Below, in pieces: positions 1 through 11,200 of a stretch of DNA of 64,000 bases; within the stretch, counting starts at the first letter, position 1; the number at the start of each line of letters is the position of its first letter. Origin of the DNA: Antedon bifida (lineage: Eukaryota; Echinodermata; Crinoidea; Comatulida; Antedonidae). The position numbers were made by a program, and so were the translations under genes. A model generated the notes under the pieces. The model had not been told where the DNA came from, searched no databases, and saw nothing but the letters and a program-made list of their open reading frames with translations. The DNA lies in NCBI GenBank assembly GCA_963402885.1, contig OY727096.1, positions 32,159,820 through 32,223,819 on the forward strand, written 5' to 3'.

Positions 1-253
1 TTTGTCTTAGAATTTAAATAAAAATAAACTATTGTTTAAAAAAGTATATTCAATGTTCATAATAGCATGATTAAAAACAATTATATCTGGTGTCACAACA
101 GTAAATATGATACCAGTTTTTAACATATTGCATTGAGCGAATCAGGGACCTAGTGCCACTGAGGCAAGGTGCGACACATGAGCATAAAAGTGAAATGTTG
201 ATATAAATATTTACTTAAAATATTAGTTGTATACACATCTTATTTAACTATAC

Positions 254-741
254 CTTCAATTCCTTTCTTTTTTAATACTTGACTCGCATGTAGACTTATA
301 ACCAAAGAACTGAAAAAAGATGATATTTTCGGTGTACTATTATTGTGCAAATAATAACTTACATGTAAATTAAAACAAATGGATGATGTCAAATAGCCTG
401 CTCAAATCTATAAAGCATAACATAAACTCCTGCCGATGTACAATCATTAAGAGACAAATATTATATGGAACTGATTTGAGAGAGAGGAAAAATGGTACTG
501 ACTAAAATGATTAATTTGAAATTCTTTAATACCTTATATCCCGATTGAATTCTTGAACTGGATTATAAAATACCTCATTTGATTTTGGAAATAATATTTC
601 AGATGTTCCCTCTTTGACAATAGTATAACCTTCAGAAGATTCCTCCTTGACAATGGTATAACCTTCAGAAGATCCCTCTTTTGGAATGGTGGAAGCAGAA
701 TTAGAACTTTGCATGATTGTTGTAGCTGCCGTACCGGACAT
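254..741 (-). CDS. TRMT1: tRNA (guanine26-N2)-dimethyltransferase, N-terminal exons (partial)
   Basis: Two minus-strand exons are seen: 741-533 (from ATG at 741-739) and 309-254. They join in frame, phase 2 to 1, across a GT-AG intron. The first exon encodes an N-terminal tail and ends in [20 protein letters not shown], which I recognise as the conserved start of the Trm1 family, followed by [15 protein letters not shown]. Trm1 enzymes use S-adenosylmethionine to dimethylate G26 of tRNA in nucleus, cytosol and mitochondria. The catalytic SAM-binding domain must lie beyond the left edge; the second exon ends in phase 1 with donor GT at 253-252. The tail contains a 12-residue direct duplication ([10 protein letters not shown] core). 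The gene is head-to-head with the MXRA7-like gene, about 1.37 kb apart. Family assignment is good; the exact start is less sure because ATG 741 is simply the first Met of the open frame. Confidence 0.85.
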
Positions 742-2107
742 ACTTCAAGAAAAAGAAAAGAAGTACATACAAGGTTTATTCATCCAGAGAAGTTGTTGCA
801 GAGTTGTCTGCCGTCTGTTGGTCAAAAGGCAGCAAGTGGACAATTTGACAGGCTTATACTATGAAGTTGTACATAATAATAGAAAGAATGCAGTTATTGA
901 GTATTTATCATAATCTAAATTAAACTCTGGAAAAAAAGTGAGAAAAGACATTTTATGATTTAACACAATATTAATAATTTAAGATTTTTTTTAAAACAGA
1001 AAACCCAATTTAATGGAACTGAGCATATTTATTTAAACAAATAGTATTTACTTTCTTTGCACTAGGCCTAGTCTTGAAACAAAAACAAGAGGTGTTCTTA
1101 TTATCATTTGCAGCAATTACAATCATAGGTATAAACACTGGACGAAACGACTCGCAGATTATTTAGCACGGGTCTACCACACACTGCACTGCTGGCTGGT
1201 GCGCTACAAAAATAATAATATTTGGTGAGTAGGCCTAGGCCTACCAATTTTCAGTTTAATATTGTCCAATTCATGCTGAATACATATAATAATAACGAAT
1301 GAATATTGATCAATCAGTGTTATATAGAATTTAATGTACAAAATTATATTTAAAAGATATTTTTTACGTTTTTAAAGTGCTTTTTTATCCTCCGGGGTCG
1401 GGCCGACAGCGAGTTACGCTTCACTGATTAAAGCACGTGTGGATGATGTGAGAGATAAATGTATATGGTATTACGGCCCAGACCGGTAATTACCCGCCGT
1501 TTCGTATTTTATTTTTGTTAGCACAGCAGCAGTCAGCAGCACAGTACAGAAGATCAGAAAAAAAGACAGAGCGCTGAAAGAAGAGAGAAGTTAGATGTAC
1601 AGTATTGAAGATAAATTGGCCTAGTAATTTAAAGAATATTACACAAACAAGATCAGGTAAACTAATGTCTCCATTTGTAGGTAGTTATCTAGGCCCTAGC
1701 CAGGCTACTTGGTTTTAGTTAGGCCTATCTACTGGACTGGCCCCAGACAGACAGCAGCAGTACTACTAGGAGTAGGCCTAGGCCACACACATCATCATCA
1801 AACAACGATGTTGGTTGGCGGGTGGTTTTGTCAACAGAATTTTAGACTCTCGTCCAATTCTATTTAGTTCCACAAAAAATACATAAAATAGCATATTTAT
1901 TGTGTACAATAATGTCAATATTCATTAATGTCACAAAAAAAGTGAATAATTCTCACTCAAATCAAAAACCACTCTGGATATTCTTTTGTTTGTTGCTGTC
2001 CTATATTTTTGTATACTGACCAAATAAAGAAAGAGGAATGAATAGCGGAACATTAACATTTTCTTTATTTTTCATTTAAAATTATCTAAAGTTGTGAAAA
2101 ATAAGAA
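742..2107. promoter_or_regulatory. Divergent intergenic region between TRMT1-like and MXRA7-like genes
   Basis: This 1.37-kb gap separates two divergently transcribed start codons, so it probably carries both promoters. It is richer in CpG and GC than its surroundings near 1385-1500 and contains a CACGTG E-box near 1435. A plausible 5'-UTR exon for the plus-strand gene ends near 1656 at a good donor (ATCAG/GTAAAC), but no start codon is tied to it. The rest is AT-rich with AGGCCTAG-type short motifs. No TATA box or transcription start can be fixed from sequence alone. Confidence 0.35.
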
Positions 2108-3357
2108 ATGACAGAGATACCAGAAGATGTTGAGGGCAGTGTACATTGTATTACAGCAAGTCTCGTCACCCTCCTCGCTGTTTTGATTGTTTTTAGATTA
2201 TTCCAAAGAAAATTTGTGAATTCTCATGAAAAAGAACAGGTTAGTATTTCACAATCGCAACAATGAATGTTTCATGAACAAAAACAGCGTGTACACACAA
2301 CAAGTACTGACAAAATCATGCATACACCATTTTTTAATTTTTTTTACAAAATATTAAAAATTATTTTTTCAGGGAGACACAGATCCCTGATTAAATAAAA
2401 AAAACAAAGCAATTACTCTATATGATTGTGATAGACTCAATGTATAAAAACAATTTTCAAGTTTAAATGGAATGATTACTTTAGACAAAAAAACAATAAT
2501 TTTTAGTATTAATTTTTTCTTCTATTTTCAAAAGGAAAATAAAGTTGAAAGTAGCGAAGAGAAAGCCTCTTATAATGATATTGATGACTTACTCATCAAA
2601 CCTGAAGAAATAGAGGAGATTGAAGAATCATCGATGGCAACAGATGAGTGTGGAGACGAAGGGGATGGTGGCAGTGATTTCAGATGCGAGAGTCTTCAAG
2701 GAAAGCTGAAACAAGTGCGGCACAAAAAGATCAAAGAGAAACTTGAGGGCGATATGACAGAAACGCAGATCAATGCTGAATCCGAGTGAGTAAATGATAG
2801 ATTTGTTGATCCACGATTTTGAATTTTAATATGAATGATAATTGAATCATATTCATCTTAATGCTTAATCTTTTACTCCCTATGTATATAAATATAAATC
2901 AAAGAGCTGGTAGGCATAGGCAGGGTAGATGAAAAAAATCAAAATAAAACTGCCTTGATATAAATTTATTAACACAACATGTTTTGGGCATAGCCCATCA
3001 GGTGATGATATATTGTAATATTCAATCACAAGGATTTTGAACTTTGAAAAGTGCTAAGGATTGATCGATTATGCCAATGGACGACAAATAATTGGGAGGA
3101 GGGAGTATAAAATACTGAGAAAAACCTGGTAGTGTAAATGATTTGAGCGTTTAGAAACGCTATTCTAATCAATCAGCAATCAAAAGTGGCTATGTGTGAA
3201 ATTCATTTAAAATGCAAAACAATATTTATTGTTTTACAGAGCTAGAAAAACCCAGCTTGAAGCAATCTTTAAACTGATGGAACAAAGCAAAGACACATTT
3301 GGCATTGAGGACATGACAGAGGTCAAAGATCAACTGAAATTGTACGCAATCAACTGA
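2108..3357 (+). CDS. MXRA7: Small single-pass membrane protein, MXRA7-like
   Basis: Three exons, 2108-2239, 2535-2785 and 3240-3357, join in frame (phases 0, 2) to a 166-residue protein ending in TGA. Residues about 12-30 are one hydrophobic segment (ITASLVTLLAVLIVF) preceded by a short acidic N-terminus and followed by basic residues, so the N-terminus is probably outside or lumenal. The middle exon is acidic and low in complexity. The last exon encodes QLEAIFKLMEQSKDTFGIED then a QLKLYAIN end. This layout, and a C-terminus of the form QLEAI-x-LM...QL-LY, matches my recollection of matrix-remodelling-associated protein 7. The function of MXRA7 is poorly known, so none is assigned. Splice sites: GTTAGT donor, AAAAG acceptor, GTGAGT donor, TTTACAG acceptor. 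A polyA signal AATAAA lies at 4498-4503. The symbol is tentative. Confidence 0.65.
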
Positions 3358-3632
3358 AGTTTAGTAGTCCACAGATGCCAGTTGTAACAAAGCAAGCCAC
3401 CAAAACAGATGCATTATATTCGGTGCCATATTTTTTTTTTCTTGCCTTCACAAAAATAGAAATGTAAACATCATCGTCATCAATATTACTCAAAATTGTA
3501 GGCTTATAGGCTTGACTCATTGGACTAAATTCCTAGTGATAATTGGCAAATAATGAAACAAAGCTACTACTAAAACTCTAGTATATGTAACAATATTGAG
3601 AGAATCCAATATCCAAAACATGTGTGCTTTAA

Positions 3633-3732
3633 GCTTGGTTCCCACTAGGATGCAGCTTCTCATCCATCAAGATTGGCCAAATTACTAGCCTTGCTGTTAC
3701 GTCCTTGCATTGCACCTTAGTGGGAACCAAGC
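3633..3732. mobile_element. 100-bp MITE with 15-20 bp terminal inverted repeats
   Basis: The ends GCTTGGTTCCCACTAGGATGC and its near-complement (TGCACCTTAGTGGGAACCAAGC) face each other 100 bp apart. The inside has no coding potential. A single related end (GCTTGTTCCCACTAG) is seen again at about 52388, immediately beside another MITE, which supports a dispersed family. The superfamily is not identifiable from this. Confidence 0.6.
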
Positions 3733-3860
3733 TCAATGGACGAAGCTTACAACCAGTATGATGAGATGTAAGTCCTTATGAACAAACCTAGTTAGTACCA
3801 AAGATAGGATATCAGTTATCATTGTTGACCAAAGCAGTTAAAAGGACCAATAAAACCTCA

Positions 3861-4247
3861 AGTTGGTCTTTATTTCAATGGTCAGCTTCAAGTTGGTCTT
3901 TATTTCAATGGTCAGCTTCAAGTTGGTCTTTATTTCAATGGTCAGCTTCAAGTTGGTCTGTATTTCAATGGTCAGCTTCAAGTTGGTCTTTATTTCAATG
4001 GTCAGCTTCAAGTTGGTCTTTATTTCAATGGTCAGCTTCAAGTTGGTCTGTATTTCAATGGTCAGCTTCAAGTTGGTCTGTATTTCAATGGTCAGCTTCA
4101 AGTTGGTCTGTATTTCAATGGTCAGCTTCAAGCTGGTCTGTATTTCAATGGTCAGCTTCAAGCTGGTCTGTATTTCAATGGTCAGCTTCAAGTTGGTCTG
4201 TATTTCAATGGTCAACTTCAAGCTGGTCTGTATTCCAATGGTCAGCA
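3861..4247 (+). repeat. 30-bp minisatellite, about 13 copies
   Basis: The unit reads AGTTGGTCTTTATTTCAATG then GTCAGCTTCA, repeated nearly perfectly about 13 times. Two unit types alternate (GGTCTTTATT and GGTCTGTATT); late copies carry AGCTGG. Because the period is a multiple of three and the unit lacks stops in several frames, long open frames appear on both strands, but they are repeat artefacts. It lies in the probable 3' UTR or 3' flank of the MXRA7-like gene. Confidence 0.95.
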
Positions 4248-5249
4248 TGTATTTTTGTTAACAGTTATACAGTATTAGTTATGTATATTTATAGTGAATG
4301 TTTTATATGTGCAATTTATAGTAAAGTATTGTTTTATATGTGCAACTTCATTCATTTCAAGTTTATACAAGCCGTTTAGTAGAGCTAAGTGTTCACTAAT
4401 CTGTCACAGCCTTTTATTTTCGCTACAAAATGTATAAAAATATCTACTGTAGTACATATGTCTGTGACCAGTTTATTTTCTGGAAATGAAATATACAAAT
4501 AAAGGTATGGTATCACAAGGACGACAGGTGTAATCTGTGTTTGGGTTCATATTGGTCTTTAGCAGTTTTTCAATGATGGATTAGTTGCGTGTATAGTCCT
4601 AAAATAGTAAATGGTTTACATGTGTATTTCAAGTTTGTATTCTGGTGTAAATAGCTGTACATAGATTTACTCATAGTGTTGTTGTTTAATCTTGTATCCT
4701 CCCATGTTATATAATTAACAAGTTTTTGATTTGTGTAACCTCATAATTACAGACAGGTAAATGAGTGTTGGTGTTTCAAGCTGAATTTTAAATTGTTTAT
4801 TGATATTTACACCTTGATAAATTGGTAGTATTCAATGACAATAATACAATTCTCTACTGTATTTGTTTTAATATTTATAATGTATGGATTGTGGTTGAAA
4901 ATATTAATAAACAAAACCAAAAATTTTTTTTTATTTTTAACAGATTTTTTGTTTGTTTTTCACTGTGAAATAATACAGTAATTTTACAAATGCAATAGCC
5001 AATTTAGTAAGATGAGTTTTGTAAATTCATATGGCCATATTTCCTCTACCATAATACTATAATAGCTCTTAGTAAATAAATAATTAATCATTTAAATTAC
5101 AGGCAGTAGACACTTTGTGTTGTAAAAAGTATACAGTAATCTATTATAATACACAACCAAATTAAATACCGCCACCAATCACAAAAAGGAATTTTCAATA
5201 ATAAACAAACGCCGAACGGTGACTAGAAATTAGTGATAAAAAACACGAA

Positions 5250-8200
5250 ATGGCGGATATAAATCGGGCTAATTCTCCTATGAATATTTACCGAGAAGAT
5301 TTACTAGAAACTAAAGAAGATATTGATCATGCTCAATCAATATTACAAGATCAAATGACACGCAAAGCTCGTATCCTTTCGCCTAGTAGCTAGGCTAGTC
5401 ATATATCCGTCGATTGTTTTCAATAGAGGGTTGATTGTGTTGCCATCATACACTCAGCGTCCCGTTACTAGGGGCGAATATTCATACGATCTAGGGCTAG
5501 CCTAGTTTGCGAACTTATTGCATTATTTATACCATGGATCTTTGATTAGTGTCACCAATTTCTACGTATATTTCTGTGTCATTATTGATATTTGTCAAAT
5601 AGGCCTACTCATAATAATAATACTAGTTCTAGGCTAGGCCTACTAGGCCTAGATGGTCAACATAAACTAAAAAATCGTATATCCTCTCGAGTATAATCCC
5701 ACTTTGGGTGTAATCCACCCCCTGATTTCAGGCATATCACCAGGTTTAGTCCCAGTATTTACTTTTGGTCTGGATGTTGTAAGCCTCTCTATAGCCAGTT
5801 CAGATGAGTTTTTACAAGAAATGCTTACCATTTACCAATCATTTTTTTTTCCTGAATCCAAGGGTTTCCCCGGGTATAGGCATAAGGCTATAGTCTCACC
5901 CCACAAAGTTGGCCCAATTTTGTGTTCTAGGGGAGGTGGGGATTGTACCAGAGAATATAAATTATGGTAGTTATACTTACTAATTAATAATAATATTAAT
6001 AATATAAAAAAGCCATGCCACCGTGATGTCTATACAATAATTATAGTAGCGAAAAAGAAGAAAGAAATGTCATATAAGCTATAATTAGCTTGTTAACCGA
6101 CCCATAAACATCAAGCAAGTATCCAGCAAATATGAGAATTTGAACACAGGAACGCATGCATTTAGTGTCACTTTTTGTGTTTTCCTATTAAGAACTTTCA
6201 GCATTCTTGGTTGGCAGTATCGAACGAGTCAACGAACGAATTGCAAACCTAGACAGAGAGCTGCAGATGTTCTCCTCGCTCGTAATTGACAGCAGAGGGT
6301 CAAATGTGGAAGAGAGTAGAACGCCCTCACCGCCTCAAGACAGAATACTCACCAAAGGTCTGACTTTTGTTTGTATTGTAACTTTCTAATCATAATACTA
6401 ACTGATTGTGTATGGTGTAGTAAATTTGGTGCACCTGGCTGGTAGTACAGTAGTATGATCAGGGAGGTAACCTCCCTGGTATGATAATAGCAATATGTTA
6501 TTTTTCCATGACAAAATCCAAAACACATTTAGTATCAATTATTATATATTATTTTTCCAATAATTCATATTATTACTATATTAGTTTAATATCATGATTT
6601 ATTTTATAGCTCAAGACGTCAAACAATTGAATCAATTTGCAGGAGTTTACTCTGTGAAATCAAGTAAGCAATTTTGGTATATTATTATTTGATCCCTATC
6701 CTGCATGAACTAACTGCATGATATCTATTCTACCCTTCCCACAAACTCCATAAAGTCTTCTCCCCTTTTCTTACACTACCTAATCATCATATCCTTTTCA
6801 CTTCCCTACACTACCTATCATTCCCATAAACTCCATAAGGTCTTTTCCCCTTTTCTTACACTACCTAATCATCATATCCTTCTTTTCACTTCCCTACACT
6901 ACCTATCGTTCCCATAAACTCCATAAGGTCTTCTCCCCTTTTTTTACACTACCTAATCATCATATCCTTCGTTTCACTTCCCTACACTACCTATCGTTCC
7001 CACAAACTCCATAAAGTCTTTTCCCCTTTTCTTACACTACCTAATCATGATATCCTTCGTTTCACTTCCCTACACTACCTACCTAATATCCTTTCCCTTC
7101 TCACTAACTGCATGCATATTCTTAATCCCATTTTAGGTAATCATTTATCTCTAGATGAAGGTATGGTTGTCTGTCAAACAAATTGTATTATTGTGGGTGT
7201 CTGTATTAATAACCACATTTTATTAAATGATAACATTTTTTTAATGGTGTCTTTATTTTTCAACTAACTGACTACTAACTTCAATGAGTTTTGTTTATTT
7301 TTATTCAGTTAATAATCCTTAACAATATCATATGGGTCTGTATCTGTATTTATACATAGGCCTACTGTACAGTAGATCAAACACTAATTACAAATGTTTT
7401 TATTTGTTTTGGTTTATGCTGCACATTGGATCGTTTATTAACACCTTTTCACTGGAAATGCAATGATTGACACCTTTTTGCTTTTAATAGTGTTCATACC
7501 TAACTATATTTATATATTTAAATTAAATACTACAACAACATCACAATCAAGTTGGTACCTTATCTTTAGACCGTCAGCTCAGCTAAGTATAATCTAGCAG
7601 CACTAAAAATAACCTAAATAATACAGTTACTATTATTATAAATAATAAATGTGTCCCAAACAATCCAATGACCAGATTGGTCAAACATCAGAAATAAAAC
7701 AAAATTGGTTTGGTTGTGGTAACTAACACTAGGCCAGTTTTTAATACGTTTTTATTAACATGTTCTATAATTCAATTTGATTCTAATCATTGCCATCAAA
7801 ACTCCATAGCAATTATTAATATGCTCATTGCAAATTAAAAGCAAACATGTTGTTCTCATGATTTCAATATTGTCACTTTTTTAAAGCTTTACTTAATGAT
7901 GGCAAACAGAAAGTTTGGAAAAAAGTACAAGGGACTAAAAAGGTAACACATTTTGTTTTCTTTACGCCTAAAATGTTATTAAATTTGGATAAAAAAATGA
8001 TATAGAACAAACAAGTAAAATAACTTATCTTATTATATAATATTTTTATTATAATAGTTGTATTTAATATATACAACTAAAAAAAAACATCTTAAATGTA
8101 TTAAATTTATCAAGAAGAATAAAAGATATTATTTATAGAGCTGTGAAAACTGTATATTATATAATAATATTGCTTATTGATACTAATGTTATTTTGTGTT

Positions 8201-11200
8201 TTTGTATCAAGCCAAAAGAGAAGGCATCCAGTACCAGACCAAAACTGGTGGAGGTTAGTGTTATGAATTTAGTTTTATACCCTTTTCACATCTGCATAAA
8301 TTGTTATAACAAGTTGTAACCAGGTTTGATCTTCCGATTTATTACATATTTTCATACACACATACACGAACCGTGAGAAATCTCGGGAGAAAGCATAGTT
8401 GTGCGCTATTTGATTGGTCAGTTTAATACCAGGGCATACACATGCGCGCAGTAACAACTCGGGACATCTCGACAGGCCACTCGTTGGTATGTTTTTCTCC
8501 CCAAGATTTTCCAGAAAATTGTATTCACACTATGCAAACCTGGTAACAACTTGGCAGGTGCAGGCCCGTAACCAGGGGGGGATCGGGGGGATCGTACGAT
8601 CCCCCCGCTGAACAGCGAGTTCCGCTTGGCCTCCCACTTTTTTTTTGCTGGGGATACTAACACAACACGACGATTGTTCACTACAGGCCTAGTCAAGCCT
8701 TAATAAATTTAATTAATATATATATATATATTTTAACTAAAATATAAAAACCTAACACTAAAATTTACAAGATAAGTTCTATTTGATAACTGCTGAACAT
8801 CGTGGTTCTGGAGCTCTAGCGAGCTGTACACAGAGCATAGTTGTTTGCTTGACATAACAGGGTATTCCCCTACACAGGTCTCCGCGTGCGTGTGACGTGC
8901 CCAGCCAGCTGCTTGATAGAGAAAGCATGCAGCTCACACGCAAGTGCAAGATGCAACGGTTGAGTGAATTCAGAGATCATCTTAATTCCATGGTTTTTTA
9001 CCTAAACACCACATGATGGTGAATATGCATGTTAAAGTCTCAATGATACGATCCCTAATGTACCATGTTGTTGCTAGGAGGCTTGAAAGGAGGAGGGATC
9101 TAGCCTAATTTCGGTCGGCAAGAGAATGCCGTCCTCTGACAATATAAGGTCGGCAATTGAAATTTGTGGGCTGGAAATTACACCAACTTATAGTTCATAA
9201 ACAAAAGAGAATAGCCGGAAATGCGTTTTGCGGCCATAGGCCTATAGAGAAAAAAAATTCGATTGTATGGTTCCAGTGGTGGATCTAGCGGGGGTGTATG
9301 GGGCGTCCTCCCCCCCCCCCCCTATTTTTTAAAGATTTTTTTTTTTTTTTTTAAAATTAAATAGATTTTAAAAACACGTATCGTTTCGACGGTCATCAAT
9401 CACCGATGGTTTGCACATTTTCATATTGAAAATAGTACGTCGGAGCACATCGTCAGCTTGATCGCATTCCACCAAGCATACGTCGACATCCTTTGTGTAC
9501 TATCAATCTCTAGCGTCACAGTTAAGTGTAAAAGGAGCAAGTTGATAAAAGCCACGTGGTGAGCTTGGTCGCGTTCCACTAAGCAGGTCGGCATCCTTTG
9601 TGATCGTCACTCCCGTATTGTAGAATAGCGATCAATAGAGTTGATGAAGCCACATGGGGTCTGTTTCTGCTGCATAACGCAATTTAACCGGATATTTTAA
9701 AATAGATTAAAAATAGATAACAATAACATGGTCAGTGCTACTATACTACGCGCCCATTTATTAAGTACAATAAAAACAAAGGCTAGGACTGTATAGTGCC
9801 TATGAAAATTATCCCGTTAGGGCTACATTTTATTAAAACGTATTACTATTAAAATATTAACAATGCTGCAGCATTTCATGACCCTTGTTGTTTTATTTGC
9901 TTTCCCGTCGATGATTCTCATAAACACATCGCGATGACATCATGACAAAAGAGGTGTTTTGTTTTTTTTCAAATCACTAAATATAATGTAATCGAGCCGG
10001 ACCGCTAATTTTTAAACGATCGTTTAAACCAGGTCGTTGAATATGCCGTGATTTTAATTGTCAAAAACATGACCGTCAAGTTTCGATAAATCTCGCGTCG
10101 CATGTGTTGTGTGGTGAAAACACTCTCAGCAAGTTTGCTTCATTAATATGCATGAGACTCTGTGACGGCCCGCTTTAACGTGACGTCATGTTACTGCTGC
10201 ATGCGCGAAGTAGTGACCGCGATCGACCCGGCGCGCGTGTAAGAAAATAATACCGGCCTAGGCTGCTAGGACGTGACAAGTTTATAAAAGCTGAAAAACA
10301 TCGTCGCGTTGTAAAAATTTAGATGTAAAGTACAGGCATTTGGCATTTGGTACCCTAGGTAAGTATCAGCTGCATGTTCCACATGTCGTAATTTGCGAGC
10401 TTTAGAGTGTTTGGTAAATTACATTATGAGATGTTTGTAAATCGTTTTAAACGACTTACAATGCGCTAGAACGCCAAAATCTACGCCACCCCTATTTCAA
10501 TATCCTGGATCCGCCCCTGAGTTCCACTAAAGAACTTAACGATCCACCCCGCCGTCAAACCTGGTTACGGCCCTGAGGTGTGAAAAGGGTATCATATTGT
10601 TAATAATAGTTGCCACATTTTTTGCAAGATTAATACAAAGCCTTACACTTGATCATGCATTGTATAAATCCTTTATGACATGTTTTGTTATGTACCTTTG
10701 ATACACAGTTACACCAGTATCCTGGTTTTGAGAAAGACCGACTGACGTCAATACCGTATGTTGACATACTCAAAATGCTGGAAAGAGTAACAAATGCGCA
10801 GACTGGTCTAAGCAAGAAACATCAATACAAAGCAGAGTTCCAACGCCTCTTCTTTTCTAAGATGTCCGAGGCCATTCTGGTGGTAGGTATTGTGTACACC
10901 TTGACACAATGACCACTAATAAATGCTGCTAAAAACCTAGATGTTTACACCAATGGAGTTATGGTGTATTAGTGTACAATGCTGATAACAAGGTCAAATT
11001 GAACCCTCAGACAAAAAACAAAGGTGTTCAGACACAGGGCAATGATTATCATTACAGTAGAAGTTTTATCATTAGGATTCCTCCCGTTATAGGAAATTTT
11101 CTAATTGGATACAACACTGCATTACAACATCAAGTAGTACACTTGACTGTTTCCATTAATACAGGGTCTATGATACATCCCTCGTAAAACAGAGCCACAG

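Larger units (their letters stand above)
3358..5249. other. 3' flank of the MXRA7-like gene and upstream region of FAM227
   Basis: No coding exon is supported here. It probably begins with the 3' UTR of the MXRA7-like gene (AATAAA at 4498-4503, a second near 4905). It contains a 100-bp MITE-like inverted repeat (3633-3732) and a 30-bp minisatellite (3861-4247), both listed separately. From about 4250 to 5249 the DNA is unique-looking and AT-rich and must hold the FAM227 promoter. Confidence 0.5.

Noticed and set aside
3822-4379. Long open frames on both strands over the minisatellite
   Set aside because: They follow only from a stop-free 30-bp repeat; no splice context, start context or family match supports a protein.
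5704-5970. 88-codon plus-strand open frame inside FAM227 intron 1
   Set aside because: It lies within a GT-AG intron whose flanking exons join in frame, and it has no recognisable domain.
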